NCBI GenBank assembly: GCA_905479945.1
Contig: CAJQOP010000002.1
Location: 78,785-142,784, forward strand
DNA length: 64,000 nt
Origin: an uncultured Glaciecola sp.
GTDB taxonomy: Bacteria > Pseudomonadota > Gammaproteobacteria > Enterobacterales > Alteromonadaceae
Direction: 5' to 3'
Below are positions 38,249 through 48,331 of this stretch, in pieces; positions within the stretch are counted from its first letter, which is position 1, and every line of letters begins with the position of its first letter. The position numbers and the translations under genes were made by a program. A model generated the notes under the pieces. That model was not told where the DNA came from. It made no database searches and saw nothing but the letters and a program-made list of their open reading frames with translations.

Positions 38249-38680
38249 ATGAACAAAAAGATAATAGTTGGTAATTTGGAGCTTTGTGACCTTCCTGATC
38301 TAGGCATAATAGGCTTACATGTCCGAGTGGATACAGGCGCAGCAACATCATCATTGCATGTTGATAATATTGAAGAATTTAAGCTAGAGACAGAGACTTG
38401 GATAAAGTTTGATATTCATCCTGATATTCATGATGTAAAAAAATTAATTCGCTGCAAAGCTAAGGTTGCAGCGAAGCGCAAAATAAAAAGCTCAACCGCA
38501 ACAAGTCAGCGTAGATACGTTATTGAAACTAATATAGTAATGGCTGAACAGGTTTGGAGTATCGAGTTGACCTTAACGGACCGGTCAGAAATGAGCTATT
38601 TGATGTTATTTGGCCGCGAAGCAATGGCAGGTAGATTTCTTGTTGACCCTGAGCTTGAGTATGCCTTGAAAGCACCCTAG
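38249..38680 (+). CDS. RimB-like retropepsin-fold protease (ATP-dependent zinc protease family)
   Basis: The 143-aa protein belongs to the family annotated as ATP-dependent zinc protease, though its fold is that of retropepsins. The catalytic-type motif VDTGAATSSLH (residues 27-37) matches the Asp-Thr-Gly of one retropepsin half, and the C-terminal LMLFGREAM is the usual family ending. In Pseudomonas the product of a similar gene next to rimK (RimB) influences RimK activity, which supports a linked role here. No signal peptide is seen. It is the last gene of the triad and ends before a repeat-containing gap. Confidence 0.78.
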   Translation: MNKKIIVGNLELCDLPDLGIIGLHVRVDTGAATSSLHVDNIEEFKLETETWIKFDIHPDIHDVKKLIRCKAKVAAKRKIKSSTATSQRRYVIETNIVMAEQVWSIELTLTDRSEMSYLMLFGREAMAGRFLVDPELEYALKAP

Positions 38681-38698
38681 CTTATAATATTGCTTAAA

Positions 38699-38734
38699 CA
38701 ATGGGACAGAAACAATGGGACAGAAACAATGGGA
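38699..38734 (+). repeat. 14-bp tandem repeat and GGTCAGAGT-like tail
   Basis: CAATGGGACAGAAA is present twice exactly (38699-38712 and 38713-38726), then partly a third time (CAATGGGAGCAGAA). It is followed at 38744 by CAATGCGGTCAGAGTTACAT. Sequences with GGGGTCAGAGT are, as I recall, found near REP-associated transposases in several gammaproteobacteria, so this may be a degenerate remnant. Confidence 0.6.
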
Positions 38735-38798
38735 GCAGAATCAATGCGGTCAGAGTTACATTCTAATTAAGATAGCTAAATCAAAAAAACACTAAGAA

Positions 38799-38832
38799 AT
38801 AAAAAAGGCCCTTACTCAATGATAAGAGCCTT
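38799..38832 (-). terminator. Intrinsic terminator of astD
   Basis: On the minus strand AAGGCTCTTA pairs with TAAGGGCCTT (10 bp with one G-U) over an 8-nt loop, followed by a T-run. It lies 60 bp past the astD stop codon. The plus-strand reading has a mismatch instead of the G-U pair, so it works best for the minus strand. Confidence 0.78.
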
Positions 38833-38891
38833 CCAATCTATCTATTACGCACTAACTGCAGTTTTTTACCCTAAATGCGATTCATATAAGC

Positions 38892-40364
38892 TTATAATTT
38901 AAGCCCTGGACTCAATGATGAAGGTAATGTAACCACGTCCAGCTCTACAGATGAAACTGGGTAAGAACAGTAGTCAGCGGCATAGTAAGCACTTGCTCTA
39001 TGGTTGCCGCTTTCACCAATTCCGCCAAACGGTGCAGCACCGCTAGCACCTGTTATTGGACGGTTCCAGTTAACAATACCGGCTCTAATTCGTGCTAGGA
39101 AATAGTCATAATCTGCTTTTGAATCACTTAACAATCCTGCAGATAAACCAAAGCTAGTATTGTTGGCAAGTTCGATTGCCTTATCGAAATCAGAATATCG
39201 TACGACTTTTAATAAGGGTCCAAAATGCTCTTCATCGGGCATTTCATTAACGATACTCGTTACATCAATAATACCAGGAGTAACAAAACCTGTGTCAACA
39301 TCGGTATGCTCAAGTGCTAATAGCGCTGTCGCACCCATATTAATTAATTGCTGTTGTGCTGCCGCCATTCCAGCTGCTGCTGCAGCGCTTATCATTGCGC
39401 CCATAAACGGCTGTTCAACTGCGTCGTAATGACCTACTTGAATGTTCTTAGTTACTTCTAGTAGACGCGCAAGTAACTTGTCGCCTTGCTTATTATCTTG
39501 AATGAATAAACGTCTTGCGCAAGTGCAACGCTGGCCGCTAGTAACAAAAGCTGATTGAACGATGTCATGCACAGCCGCGTCAATATTTGCCACATCTTTG
39601 ACGATAAGTGGGTTGTTGCCGCCCATTTCAAGTGCCAGAATTTTGCCTGGGTGCCCTGCAAATTGCTCGTGCAAAATTTTACCTGTGCGAGAACTACCAG
39701 TGAAGAACAAACCATCAATATTTGGGTGACTTGCTAAGGCTTTGCCTGTTTCAACTTGGCCTTGAATTAAGTTTAAAACGCCTTTAGGTAAACCTGATTT
39801 TTCCCATAACTGCACAGTGAACTCAGCCACTTTTGGAGTAAGATCACTTGGTTTGAAAACCACAGTATTGCCGGCAATTAATGCGGGTACGATATGTCCG
39901 TTTGGCAAATGGCCTGGAAAATTATAGGGGCCAAACACAGCAACAACGCCATGCGGCTTGTGTCGAATAATAGCTTGCCCAACAGGCATCGCGTTTTCTA
40001 TTGTGCCAGTGCGTTCATGGTAGGATTTTTCTGAGATAGCAATTTTGCCTAGCATAGCGCCAGCTTCAGTTGCAGTTTCCCATTCTGGTTTACCCGTTTC
40101 CTGGGCAATAATTTTAGCCAACTGAACTTTGTTTTCTGCGAGCAGCTCACCGAATTTTTTAATGATAGCTAAACGTGACTCAAGCGGGCGTAAAGACCAT
40201 TCTGGAAATGCGCCTCTGGCGGCAGAAATTGCATCATCAACTTGCGCTGAAGATGCTGACTTAGCAGACCAAATCACGGTGTTCTTAGCTGGGTCGACTG
40301 AATTAACATCATGGCCCAAGCCCGCGACCCATTTACCATCAATAAAATGTGTTGAAACTGTCAT
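38892..40364 (-). CDS. astD: Succinylglutamate-semialdehyde dehydrogenase
   Basis: The 490-aa NAD-dependent aldehyde dehydrogenase performs step 4 of arginine catabolism by the succinyltransferase (AST) pathway. The catalytic Cys is in [10 protein letters not shown], the general-base Glu in [11 protein letters not shown], and FTGSSRTGK marks the cofactor site. It begins 8 bp after astA on the same strand, and argD/astC precedes astA, so the three form an operon transcribed argD-astA-astD. astB and astE are not in this operon. Confidence 0.93.
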   Translation of the reverse strand: MTVSTHFIDGKWVAGLGHDVNSVDPAKNTVIWSAKSASSAQVDDAISAARGAFPEWSLRPLESRLAIIKKFGELLAENKVQLAKIIAQETGKPEWETATEAGAMLGKIAISEKSYHERTGTIENAMPVGQAIIRHKPHGVVAVFGPYNFPGHLPNGHIVPALIAGNTVVFKPSDLTPKVAEFTVQLWEKSGLPKGVLNLIQGQVETGKALASHPNIDGLFFTGSSRTGKILHEQFAGHPGKILALEMGGNNPLIVKDVANIDAAVHDIVQSAFVTSGQRCTCARRLFIQDNKQGDKLLARLLEVTKNIQVGHYDAVEQPFMGAMISAAAAAGMAAAQQQLINMGATALLALEHTDVDTGFVTPGIIDVTSIVNEMPDEEHFGPLLKVVRYSDFDKAIELANNTSFGLSAGLLSDSKADYDYFLARIRAGIVNWNRPITGASGAAPFGGIGESGNHRASAYYAADYCSYPVSSVELDVVTLPSSLSPGLKL

Positions 40365-40372
40365 GTATACCC

Positions 40373-41407
40373 CTAATGCTTGGTGTTAGCAGGTGAGAAA
40401 CGAATGGAGTCGCCATCTTTGATACCAAGCGCTTGTGCGCTGGCTTTTTCGATAGCAACACGGTTGCCATCGACATAGGCGATTTGGGCTATGCAGGCCC
40501 TAAAACTTTTAACTGAAGTGTTGATTGCGAAACAGGTTTCGCCATCTGTTTGTGCAAGGTTATCATTGATTACGATTGATGCGTTTCGGCTAGCTTGCAC
40601 GGTAGCGATGTTTTTAACATCGGCTTCAAGGGTTGGACCAGCATCAAAAATATCAACATAACCCCGACACTTAAAACCCTCTTGCTCTAGCAAGCGAAGT
40701 GCAGGCTTAGTTTTATCATGGACTTTGCCAATGCTATTTTGCGCAGATTTGCTCAATAGATTGACGTAAATTGGGTGTTTGGGCATTAACTCTGCAATGA
40801 ACTCTTTGCTACCAATACCTGTTAGGTAATCTGCGGTAGGAAAGTCCATTGAGAAGAAGTGTTCTTCAAGCCAAGCCCAAAATGGAGAGCGACCCTCTTC
40901 ATCACTTATGCCTCGCATTTCAGCAATAACTATGTCTGAAAAGCGTTCTTCGTGCTCTGCCATAAATAGGAATCGCATTTTTGATAAAAAGCGCCCATTT
41001 AGACCTTGCCGTGCATTTTCTCTTAAGAATAATGTACAGATTTCACTTACACCTGTGTAATCGTTGCAAAAATGCAGGATTTCAACCGTGTTGTGAATAT
41101 TAAGTTCACGAGATGAATGAACTACTTTACTAACGTGATAGTGGTAAAATGCATCTTGTAAACCAACGGTAGCTTCGATACCTGTTGTACCAACCACTTC
41201 TCCGGTATCGGTGTCTTCCATTACAAATAAATAGCTTTGCATGCCTGGCTCTTTCGGTACTGACTGAATGGCGTTTTCGGCATTGGTTATTTTACTTTGC
41301 AATAACTCTTTATTGACTGGTAACGACGTAAAGCCGATTCCTGACTCTTGTGCTATCGAATGCAGCGCCTGATAGTCAGACGCTTTGATAGGACGAATAA
41401 TTTTCAT
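40373..41407 (-). CDS. astA: Arginine N-succinyltransferase
   Basis: The 344-aa enzyme transfers succinyl from succinyl-CoA to arginine, the first AST step. The N-terminal GNAT-like half begins with [12 protein letters not shown] and contains [19 protein letters not shown]. The middle has the family segments [27 protein letters not shown] and [16 protein letters not shown]. Length matches other AstA proteins (about 340 aa). It lies 40 bp after argD/astC and 8 bp before astD. Only one subunit gene is present, unlike the two-gene (aruF/aruG) arrangement of pseudomonads. Confidence 0.94.
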   Translation of the reverse strand: MKIIRPIKASDYQALHSIAQESGIGFTSLPVNKELLQSKITNAENAIQSVPKEPGMQSYLFVMEDTDTGEVVGTTGIEATVGLQDAFYHYHVSKVVHSSRELNIHNTVEILHFCNDYTGVSEICTLFLRENARQGLNGRFLSKMRFLFMAEHEERFSDIVIAEMRGISDEEGRSPFWAWLEEHFFSMDFPTADYLTGIGSKEFIAELMPKHPIYVNLLSKSAQNSIGKVHDKTKPALRLLEQEGFKCRGYVDIFDAGPTLEADVKNIATVQASRNASIVINDNLAQTDGETCFAINTSVKSFRACIAQIAYVDGNRVAIEKASAQALGIKDGDSIRFSPANTKH

Positions 41408-41447
41408 CTAGTGATCCCTATGGCTGGCAGGGCCAGCCAAAAAAAGG

Positions 41448-42653
41448 TTAAGCGGCAACGACTGAGGCAACAGCCTTTTCGAAACGAGCTAAGCCTTCAA
41501 TGATGTCCTCATCTGGGATAACTAAAGACGGTGCAAAACGAATAACATTCATACCAGCAATCAAACACATTAAGTTTTGTTCATTTGCCGCAACCATAAA
41601 ATCACGTGCTCTGCCTGCATATTTTTCATTCAGTGCGCATCCAAGCAGCATGCCTTTGCCGCGAATTTCACTGAATACATGGTACTTGTCGTTAATTTTT
41701 TGCAAGGCTTCGCGATACAGTGCTTCTTTTTTCAATACCCCAGTGAGTATTTCTGGCTGATTGATAATGTCGAGCACTCTTTCTGCGACAGCGCAGGCCA
41801 GCGGGTTTCCGCCATAAGTACTGCCGTGCGTTCCTGGCTTCAAGCTCTTAGCGACAATGTCTGTTGTTAGCATCGCCCCAATTGGAAAACCACCGCCTAA
41901 TGACTTTGCTGCTGTCAAAATATCAGGAGTAACATCAACACCCATATATGCAAACAAATAACCGGTTCTACCGACTCCAGACTGCACTTCATCTAATATC
42001 AATAGAGCATTATGCTTATTGCAAAGCTCTCTCACTCCCTTCACAAATTCAGGGTCAGGAACGATAATGCCGCCTTCACCTTGTAGAGGCTCCATCATGA
42101 CTGCACAGGTGCGCTCTGACATCATCTGGGCAAGCTTCTCTAAATTATTAAATTCGCAATGATCAATGCCGCCGGGCTTTGGACCAAAACCTTCTGAATA
42201 GGCTGGTTGGCCACCTACAGTAACGGTAAAGAAAGTACGGCCGTGAAAGCCTTTCTCGAATGAGATTATTTGATCTTTGCTTTCGCCGTAGTGCTCAAGA
42301 GCAAATCTGCGCGCGAGTTTAAGTGCTGCTTCGTTTACTTCTGCGCCTGAGTTAGCGAAATAGACCTTGTCGGCAAAGGTAGAGTCACACAACTTTTTAG
42401 CAAGCCTTAGTGCGGGTTCGTTAGTAAATACATTACTCAAATGCCAGAGCTTGTTACCTTGCTCTTGCAAGACCTTAACCAACTCTGGATGGCAATGACC
42501 GAGCGCGTTAACAGCAATACCACCAGCAAAATCGATGTACTCATTGCCTTCTTGATCCCAAACGCGTGAACCTTCGCCACGGACCGGCACCATTTTAGCG
42601 GGGTTGTAATTAGGTACCATTACATCATCAAACGTTGAACGAGTCACTTGCAT
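41448..42653 (-). CDS. argD: Acetylornithine/succinylornithine aminotransferase
   Basis: The 401-aa class III PLP aminotransferase uses acetylornithine (biosynthesis) and/or succinylornithine (AstC, catabolism). Its place before astA and astD points to a catabolic or dual role. PLP motifs: [29 protein letters not shown] and the lysine segment [14 protein letters not shown] place the start at the ATG at 42653, which has AGAGG about 8 nt upstream and gives the usual N-terminus; the frame stays open to 42722 but adds 23 residues without family resemblance. A promoter-like TTGCTT-N18-TAATAT lies just upstream. Confidence 0.92.
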   Translation of the reverse strand: MQVTRSTFDDVMVPNYNPAKMVPVRGEGSRVWDQEGNEYIDFAGGIAVNALGHCHPELVKVLQEQGNKLWHLSNVFTNEPALRLAKKLCDSTFADKVYFANSGAEVNEAALKLARRFALEHYGESKDQIISFEKGFHGRTFFTVTVGGQPAYSEGFGPKPGGIDHCEFNNLEKLAQMMSERTCAVMMEPLQGEGGIIVPDPEFVKGVRELCNKHNALLILDEVQSGVGRTGYLFAYMGVDVTPDILTAAKSLGGGFPIGAMLTTDIVAKSLKPGTHGSTYGGNPLACAVAERVLDIINQPEILTGVLKKEALYREALQKINDKYHVFSEIRGKGMLLGCALNEKYAGRARDFMVAANEQNLMCLIAGMNVIRFAPSLVIPDEDIIEGLARFEKAVASVVAA

Positions 42654-42720
42654 GCTATAAACCTCTTTGCTTTGCTTAACTGCTACCATCCGCCATATGG
42701 CGTGATAATAATTTGGGACC

Positions 42721-42750
42721 ATATTATGCCAGATGCATTATCTAAAGCAA
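42721..42750 (-). promoter_or_regulatory. Candidate sigma-70 promoter of argD-astA-astD
   Basis: Read on the minus strand, TTGCTT (-35, 42745-42750) and TAATAT (-10, 42721-42726) are separated by 18 bp, ending about 70 bp before the argD start. It was chosen by eye; the rest of this 300-bp gap (42723-43022) holds no gene that I can support. Confidence 0.35.
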
Positions 42751-43022
42751 TCAACTTATTTGCCCCAAGCCCAATAAGAACAAGGCTTATGCACGTATTT
42801 GCAGAATAAGTGAATATTTATATTTTGGCTTAGATAGGAATAAATTGTGAGTATATTCATCGGCGTTAGCGTGAGAGGCAATGGCTCGAAGACATCAAGC
42901 ATTCTAGGGCATTTACATCTTGGGCCTAAACAGCTTGTCAGTGAAATATAAGTGTTTAGGCATATTCATGCAAAAATTTTGAGTCACCGATACGCATATT
43001 TAGTCAATATAGACCTAGCAAC

Positions 43023-44240
43023 TTATTTTTCGTTTAATGCGCGCGGAGCTTGTTGTACCTTAGGTATTTTAATTTCAATTCCAGTGAGGTTTGTTTTCAT
43101 TAGTAGCACGACATCATCAGACACGATACCGAAGTTTCTTAAATACAACATTGACGCTTGTTTAGAAATTAGGCTGTTTGATTTCATCATTTTAAATTGC
43201 ATGTAGCCCTGACATTTAAAAAGCAATTCAGTTAGCGGATGCAGATTTTTTTCTTTGACGTGACTCATGCTTATCTCTTTAATTTGAGTGTAGTCTTCGA
43301 ATCCGATTCCGATCATTAACCAACGGCACTTAAATTGAGCAACTAAGTCACTGGTGAGTTGATCGGCATAGCGATGCCAAAGTGAGATAAGATATTTATG
43401 TGAAGGAACCAAGTTGCCGATTGCTTCAGCTTGCACAAGGTTATTTTTTTTACGCGCTTCTATAACTTTTTCACGTAATTTACCATCGAAGGATTTTAAA
43501 TACATCTTGGTGATTGCGCTGCGTCCAATCGTACTTAGCAAACCAGTGTTGTAACCTAAATACCACTTTATGCCTTCATTTTCTGCAATAGTTTGGCAGG
43601 CTTTTCCTGTTCCTAATGTATATTCCCACATGTGCTGCTGCAACTGCGGAAATAACTCCGATTTCGGTGGTAGGCTGCGTTTCGCTATCAAGGCTGGGAG
43701 CAGGGATCGTAAACTTTCAATCCCAACAAAGCTCAATGCGCTGCGCAAGGTGTCAATAACAATAAGTTTCCCTTTTGAATCGAATCGACGATATTTTGGC
43801 TGCTTTACAAACTGAATCGTAGATTGCGAAAGCCAATCCATTTCCTGAATACAAGCCTCTAAGCGAGAAATTGAACAGGCTTCTGTATAAAGGACGTCGT
43901 ATAATTTACCCAAGGACGCATCGAAACCCAAAATTTTCTGTAATACATATTCGGTATTTCTAAATTTTTCAGCTAAATCATTGATGAGACTAACGTGAAA
44001 CTCGGCTTCTATTTGTTGAATAAATTGATTTTGTTTTTCATTTAAATCTTCGCGGTTTTTAATAGCGACTTCTTCAACGAATAAAAGCTCTCTGCGCGCA
44101 TCAGCTTGTTCTGAATCTTCCATGATACGCTGCTTGTCAGTCTTTTTCCCAGACAACAGTACAGCCTCATCTAGACTTATGAGTAGATGCTCGAATCGAT
44201 TATTCATTGTCGAGGCTAGTTGAGATACGCTTAACTTCAT
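43023..44240 (-). CDS. HDOD-domain protein
   Basis: The 405-aa cytoplasmic protein has an N-terminal helical, possibly coiled-coil region (about 35-105) followed by an HDOD domain (about 110-330), a catalytically dead relative of HD phosphohydrolases used in signalling. Typical HDOD segments are visible: SISRLEACIQEMDWLSQSTIQFV, LRSALSFVGIESLRSLLPALI and YLGYNTGLLSTIGRSAI. The metal-binding His-Asp residues of true HD enzymes are not seen. It lies 22 bp after pabA on the same strand and is probably cotranscribed with it. Role unknown; HDOD proteins often act in motility or second-messenger signalling. Confidence 0.8.
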   Translation of the reverse strand: MKLSVSQLASTMNNRFEHLLISLDEAVLLSGKKTDKQRIMEDSEQADARRELLFVEEVAIKNREDLNEKQNQFIQQIEAEFHVSLINDLAEKFRNTEYVLQKILGFDASLGKLYDVLYTEACSISRLEACIQEMDWLSQSTIQFVKQPKYRRFDSKGKLIVIDTLRSALSFVGIESLRSLLPALIAKRSLPPKSELFPQLQQHMWEYTLGTGKACQTIAENEGIKWYLGYNTGLLSTIGRSAITKMYLKSFDGKLREKVIEARKKNNLVQAEAIGNLVPSHKYLISLWHRYADQLTSDLVAQFKCRWLMIGIGFEDYTQIKEISMSHVKEKNLHPLTELLFKCQGYMQFKMMKSNSLISKQASMLYLRNFGIVSDDVVLLMKTNLTGIEIKIPKVQQAPRALNEK

Positions 44241-44262
44241 GGTTTATTTTTATATCCGAGTG

Positions 44263-44838
44263 CTATTGCTTCAAAAAGTTGTTCAAAATTTTATGGCCTT
44301 CTTGAGTTAATAATGATTCAGGATGAAACTGAACACCAAAAACAGGCATTTGTTTATGCTGAATTCCCATTATCTCTATATCGTCACTTTCACTACAAAC
44401 TGCAGTAATTTCCAGTAAATCTGGTAGCGACTCAGATTCCAATAGTAATGAATGGTATCGAGTTGCAGTAAAAGTTTGTGTTACACCTTCAAAAATACCC
44501 GTTTTCTTAAGAACACGAATAGCTGAAGTTTTACCATGTTTTATATTTTTAGCTCGTACTACTTTTGCACCAAACACTTGTCCAATTACTTGATGTCCTA
44601 AGCATACCCCCAACACGGGTACTTTTCCCGAAAAAGTTCGGATTGCTTCTAAACAAATTCCTGACTCGTCTGGAGAGCATGGACCTGGCGATATTACCAA
44701 ATGCGAAAACTTCAACCGCAATAACTCTGCGATGCTCAGTTCGTCATTCTTAACCACCTTAACAGTCGCATCTAACTCTTCAAAATAGCGTACTAAATTG
44801 AATGTAAACGAATCATAGTTATCAATAATGAGCACCAT
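44263..44838 (-). CDS. pabA: Para-aminobenzoate/anthranilate synthase glutamine amidotransferase component
   Basis: The 191-aa class I glutamine amidotransferase supplies ammonia for aminodeoxychorismate (folate) or anthranilate synthesis. The catalytic triad is visible: Cys in GVCLGHQ, and His and Glu in FHPES. The start ATG at 44838 gives the normal beginning MVLIIDNYDSFTFNLV; a TTG 15 bp upstream is possible but less likely. As it is not with trpE or trpD and lies after trpS, it is called pabA; a role shared with TrpE is possible. Confidence 0.88.
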   Translation of the reverse strand: MVLIIDNYDSFTFNLVRYFEELDATVKVVKNDELSIAELLRLKFSHLVISPGPCSPDESGICLEAIRTFSGKVPVLGVCLGHQVIGQVFGAKVVRAKNIKHGKTSAIRVLKKTGIFEGVTQTFTATRYHSLLLESESLPDLLEITAVCSESDDIEIMGIQHKQMPVFGVQFHPESLLTQEGHKILNNFLKQ

Positions 44839-44936
44839 ACTATAAAAAACCAAACTGGCATATTGTGCAGTATCTATCTAAAGTTAGCGCCTCGATTTGT
44901 AACTGAGTAATTGTAATTCTATTAATCCCTTTATAA

Positions 44937-45944
44937 CTACCTTGGAATGAAACCTAAAGCTTCATAGGTTTTTGCTAAAGTCACTGATGCTTTTTCGCGA
45001 GCTCTTGCTGCGCTGCTATTCAAAACTTGATGCAAGTAAGTATGATCGCTTCTAATGCGCGCGTATTCCTCTTGGATTGGCGTCAACAGATTTACTACCG
45101 CCTCAGCGACATCACCTTTCAAATGGCCATACATTTTGTCTTCATATTTTGGAACAAGACTCTCGACAGTTTCGCCAGCTGTGCAAGACAATAGTGATAA
45201 TAAGTTTGATACGCCTGGCTTTTCAGCGACATCAAAATAAATTCTAGCTTTCTCGTCACTGTCAGTAACCGCACGTTTGATTTTTTTGGTCAACTTCTTA
45301 GGATCGTCTAGTAAGCCAATTATATTATTTGGGTTGTCGTCTGACTTAGACATCTTTTTTGTTGGTTCTTGCAGGCTCATTACTCTTGCGCCCGACTCTG
45401 GAATAAAAGGCTCTGGTACTGTTAGAACATCGCCATATATATTATTGAAGCGCGTTGCAATATCTCGAGTGAGTTCCAAATGCTGCTTCTGATCTTCTCC
45501 AACAGGAACTTTATTAGTTTGATATATGAGAATGTCAGCCGCCTGTAAAACTGGATAGCTGTACAGGCCCACATTGATATTTGAGGTATTACGTTGAGAT
45601 TTATCCTTAAATTGAGTCATACGATTCAATTCACCCATTTGGGTGTAACAGTTCAAAATCCAAGCTAATTGAGCATGCTCGGGAACATGGGACTGCATGA
45701 AAATACTACTTTTATCTGGGTCGATACCACACGCTAAATACAAGGCTAAACCATCCAAGCACGCTTTTTTGAGTGCTTGTGGCTCCTGTCTCACAGTAAT
45801 AGCATGAAGGTCAACGATCATGTAAAGACAGTCATTGTCGTTCTGCATATTTACCCACTGGCGCAACGCTCCCATATAATTTCCTATGGTAAGTTGGCCT
45901 GAAGGTTGGCAACCACTTAATACTATCGGTTTTTGCGAGCTCAT
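44937..45944 (-). CDS. trpS: Tryptophanyl-tRNA synthetase
   Basis: The 335-aa class I aminoacyl-tRNA synthetase charges tRNA-Trp. The HIGH-like motif is TIGNYMGAL near residue 18, and the KMSKS loop is KKMSKSDD at about 198. Length matches bacterial TrpRS (about 330 aa). It starts 21 bp after rpe on the same strand. In enterobacteria gph lies between rpe and trpS; here it is missing. Confidence 0.97.
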   Translation of the reverse strand: MSSQKPIVLSGCQPSGQLTIGNYMGALRQWVNMQNDNDCLYMIVDLHAITVRQEPQALKKACLDGLALYLACGIDPDKSSIFMQSHVPEHAQLAWILNCYTQMGELNRMTQFKDKSQRNTSNINVGLYSYPVLQAADILIYQTNKVPVGEDQKQHLELTRDIATRFNNIYGDVLTVPEPFIPESGARVMSLQEPTKKMSKSDDNPNNIIGLLDDPKKLTKKIKRAVTDSDEKARIYFDVAEKPGVSNLLSLLSCTAGETVESLVPKYEDKMYGHLKGDVAEAVVNLLTPIQEEYARIRSDHTYLHQVLNSSAARAREKASVTLAKTYEALGFIPR

Positions 45945-45965
45945 CTTATTTACGACTTCCTAATG

Positions 45966-46628
45966 TTATTTCAATTGGTTTTTCATTGCAGTTATGGTTT
46001 CGGCATAGTTGTTAGTATTAAAAATGGCGGAACCAGCTACAAACATATCTGCACCTGCATCCCAAGCTGATTTAATATTAGTGATTTTAATACCACCATC
46101 TACTTCAATTCTGACACTTAGCCCTTTTGCAATAATTAACTGTTTCAACTCTGCTATTTTGTCTAAGGTACTCTCGATGAATGACTGGCCACCAAACCCT
46201 GGATTAACTGACATTAAAAGCACATAGTCCAGTTTGTGCAATACACAATCAAGCACATGCAATGGTGTGCCGGGGTTTAACGCCAGTCCAGCTTTACACC
46301 CACTGTCCTTAATTAACTGAATACTTCGATCTAGATGCAAGCTTGCTTCAGGGTGAAAACTAATCATACTCGCACCTGCTTCGGCAAACGCTTCGATCAT
46401 AGCGTCAACTGGCTGCACCATTAAATGAACATCAATGTCAGCGGTAATACCAAAGTCGCGCAGCGCCGTGCATATCATTGGTCCAAAGCTCAAATTTGGT
46501 ACGTAATGATTGTCCATAACGTCAAAGTGAACGATGTCTGCACCAGCATCAAGTACATTCTGGACATCTTGTCCTAAACGAGCAAAGTCAGCGGACAGTA
46601 TTGAAGGCGCAATAAGTGGTGTGTGCAT
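45966..46628 (-). CDS. rpe: Ribulose-phosphate 3-epimerase
   Basis: The 220-aa TIM-barrel enzyme interconverts ribulose-5-phosphate and xylulose-5-phosphate in the pentose phosphate pathway. Active-site segments: [41 protein letters not shown] and EVDGGI, all complete. It is the first gene of the rpe-trpS(-pabA-HDOD) minus-strand cluster. In many gammaproteobacteria it follows dam directly; here about 4.2 kb of other genes separate them. Confidence 0.97.
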   Translation of the reverse strand: MHTPLIAPSILSADFARLGQDVQNVLDAGADIVHFDVMDNHYVPNLSFGPMICTALRDFGITADIDVHLMVQPVDAMIEAFAEAGASMISFHPEASLHLDRSIQLIKDSGCKAGLALNPGTPLHVLDCVLHKLDYVLLMSVNPGFGGQSFIESTLDKIAELKQLIIAKGLSVRIEVDGGIKITNIKSAWDAGADMFVAGSAIFNTNNYAETITAMKNQLK

Positions 46629-47049
46629 GGCTTAGCTTCCCTAAAAAGCATGAGTTTACAGAATTTTCGTCGCAGACAAAAGTAATACTCTTGCCCTTTA
46701 TTGGTGAGTATGCATTAAAATGGGGCATTTACATTCAGGCATTCCTTATTCTGGTCGATAGTAGTTTACAAATTAAAAACTAGCAGATCTAAAACTATAT
46801 ATTTTTCATATAGATAGGATTTTTTCTGATGTTATTTTTATTTAGGCATCACTTTTGCTGTATTCCGATTACTGATGGCAATACTGATTTTGTGAAGAGA
46901 GCTTTGATAAGAGCTTTGATAAGAGCTTTGATAATAGCTTTTTTAAGTACTTAAACAAACGGCTCTTATTAAACCTTTTATTGTCGCAAAACTAACAAGA
47001 ATACAAGAATACATCGCTTAACCAACTTGGAATTTTACGGAGAACCCAC
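46629..47049. promoter_or_regulatory. Divergent intergenic region rpe / torF
   Basis: No gene was found in this 421-bp, AT-rich stretch. It must hold the promoters of rpe (minus) and the TorF-type porin (plus). It also carries a three-copy 12-bp tandem repeat at 46899-46934. I see no clear regulator site. Confidence 0.4.
46899..46934 (+). repeat. Three-copy 12-bp tandem repeat
   Basis: GAGCTTTGATAA is repeated three times exactly, then decays into TAGCTTTTTT. It lies about 115 bp upstream of torF, so copy-number change could alter promoter spacing. Confidence 0.85.
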
Positions 47050-47691
47050 ATGAGAACTTTTAAACGCGCAGCAATAGCTGCAACAATTTTAGCAACTACC
47101 TTAGCAAGTCAATCTGTAATGGCTGGTTGGTCAGCAAATATTGGCCTCGTATCTGATTATCACTTTCGTGGTATTCAACAAACTGAATCTGCTTCAGCAA
47201 GCGCAGGCGTAGATTTCGCTGGAGATACTGGCTTTTATGTAGGTGCTTGGACTGCAGAAGTTGAAGATGGCTTAGAAGTCGATTTGTATGCTGGTTATGG
47301 AATAGAGCTAGAAAGTGGCATAAGTTTAGATGCTAATTTAGTGACGTATCAATACACCGGAGATTTTGACAGCGCATATAATGAAATCGGCCTGAGTGCC
47401 GGATTCGGCTTGTTTTCCGTTGGCTATGTTATGGGCGAGTGGGACGGTGTTGTTGGCAATGAAGATGCTACCGAAGGTGATTACTCATTAGTTACCATTA
47501 GCATTGAAAAAGACGGTTGGTCAGGAACTATTGGCTCTTACGGTAAAGACTCTGAAGGTGAATACGGCGAAATAGCTTACAGCACTGAGATTGGTGGTTT
47601 TGATGTTGGTGTTGGTCTAGTGATAAGTGGGTCTGACTTAGATGACAGTGAGTCACTTTATTTCTCACTAAGTAAGTCATTTGAACTATAG
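47050..47691 (+). CDS. TorF-family putative porin
   Basis: The 213-aa secreted protein has a clear signal peptide (1-25, ending VMA) and then amphipathic beta-strand repeats rich in Gly, Tyr, Asp and Glu, ending in SLYFSLSKSFEL with an aromatic/hydrophobic C-terminus as in outer-membrane barrels. The segment WSANIGLVSDYHFRGIQQTES is the signature of the TorF / Gcw_chp group of putative porins. Calculated from the residues the protein looks acidic, which is usual for marine outer-membrane proteins. Substrate unknown. It is monocistronic with a strong terminator. Confidence 0.82.
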   Translation: MRTFKRAAIAATILATTLASQSVMAGWSANIGLVSDYHFRGIQQTESASASAGVDFAGDTGFYVGAWTAEVEDGLEVDLYAGYGIELESGISLDANLVTYQYTGDFDSAYNEIGLSAGFGLFSVGYVMGEWDGVVGNEDATEGDYSLVTISIEKDGWSGTIGSYGKDSEGEYGEIAYSTEIGGFDVGVGLVISGSDLDDSESLYFSLSKSFEL

Positions 47692-47710
47692 CCAAGTTTA
47701 ATTTGGTTTA

Positions 47711-47745
47711 AGCCCCTGCAGCAAAAGCTACAGGGGCTTTTTTTT
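47711..47745 (+). terminator. Intrinsic terminator of torF-type gene
   Basis: AGCCCCTG and CAGGGGCT form a perfect 8-bp stem extended by an inner GC/GC pair, followed by seven or more T, 19 bp after the stop codon. Confidence 0.92.
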
Positions 47746-48005
47746 AAACTAGTTATAGTTGATGTAAGTAAGTTCAAAGCTTATTTGTGAGCATAAAATA
47801 TAGCTTAGGTTTTACCTCGTTGAGTCAATATCCTCCGTTTTACACACTTGTGTTTTCATAGGTCCGTATATAGTTACTTATATATATCTTGGTATGCACT
47901 AAAGTGGCATTGTGAATTTTCTACTTTAGTCTATAATGAAAGGTCGTTGGAGATGAATGCATTTGAATTTCTAATGTAAGCCGTTTTCTAATAAAGGAAA
48001 TATAA
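47746..48005 (+). promoter_or_regulatory. Intergenic region upstream of the small secreted protein
   Basis: No ORF is supported here. The DNA is very AT-rich, and a promoter for the 105-aa gene is expected. A plausible Shine-Dalgarno (AAAGGA) precedes the ATG at 48006. Confidence 0.35.
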
Positions 48006-48323
48006 ATGAAGAGCGAGACAGATAAAACTGCAAAATCTGTAAGTTTGCAAAAATTATCAATCACTAGATTGATGTCTTTTTCTGTTTGTTTCTGTTTTTT
48101 AGTCTTTGCTGGTATAGCAACCGCTAGTTATGCTGATTCTGATTGCCAGCAAGGTGATGTTGTTCTTCAAACTGCAAAAAATAGTACCGTCAATTTTAAT
48201 TGTTCCATGCAAGACAATAGTGTTAGCTGGGTTACTTGGATTACAAGTAAATCTGCGTCAAATCAATTTCACTTTCTTGATTTATTAGAGTTGTTGTCTC
48301 GTTCTAGCGTTGAAGACGAGTAG
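48006..48323 (+). CDS. Small secreted protein with two cysteines, unknown
   Basis: This 105-aa protein has a long basic N-terminus, then a hydrophobic signal-type segment (about 23-43, ending in ASYA). If Met23 is used instead, a plain signal peptide results. The mature part (about 60 residues) has Cys47 and Cys66, which could pair, and an aromatic-rich end SVSWVTWITSKSASNQFHFLDLLELL. I do not recognise the family. Eight bases after its stop the DUF2970 gene begins, so the two are probably made together. Confidence 0.6.
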   Translation: MKSETDKTAKSVSLQKLSITRLMSFSVCFCFLVFAGIATASYADSDCQQGDVVLQTAKNSTVNFNCSMQDNSVSWVTWITSKSASNQFHFLDLLELLSRSSVEDE

Positions 48324-48331
48324 TTACTTCT

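Noticed and set aside
42654..42722. Upstream start for argD adding 23 residues
   Set aside because: It would overlap the candidate promoter and lacks family resemblance; the ATG at 42653 has a good AGAGG site.
42811..42860. Possible ArgR boxes (TGAATATTTATATT and TGAGTATATTCAT)
   Set aside because: Matches are partial, and the spacing between the two (37 bp) is not the 21-bp centre spacing of tandem ARG boxes; AT-rich DNA gives such matches easily.
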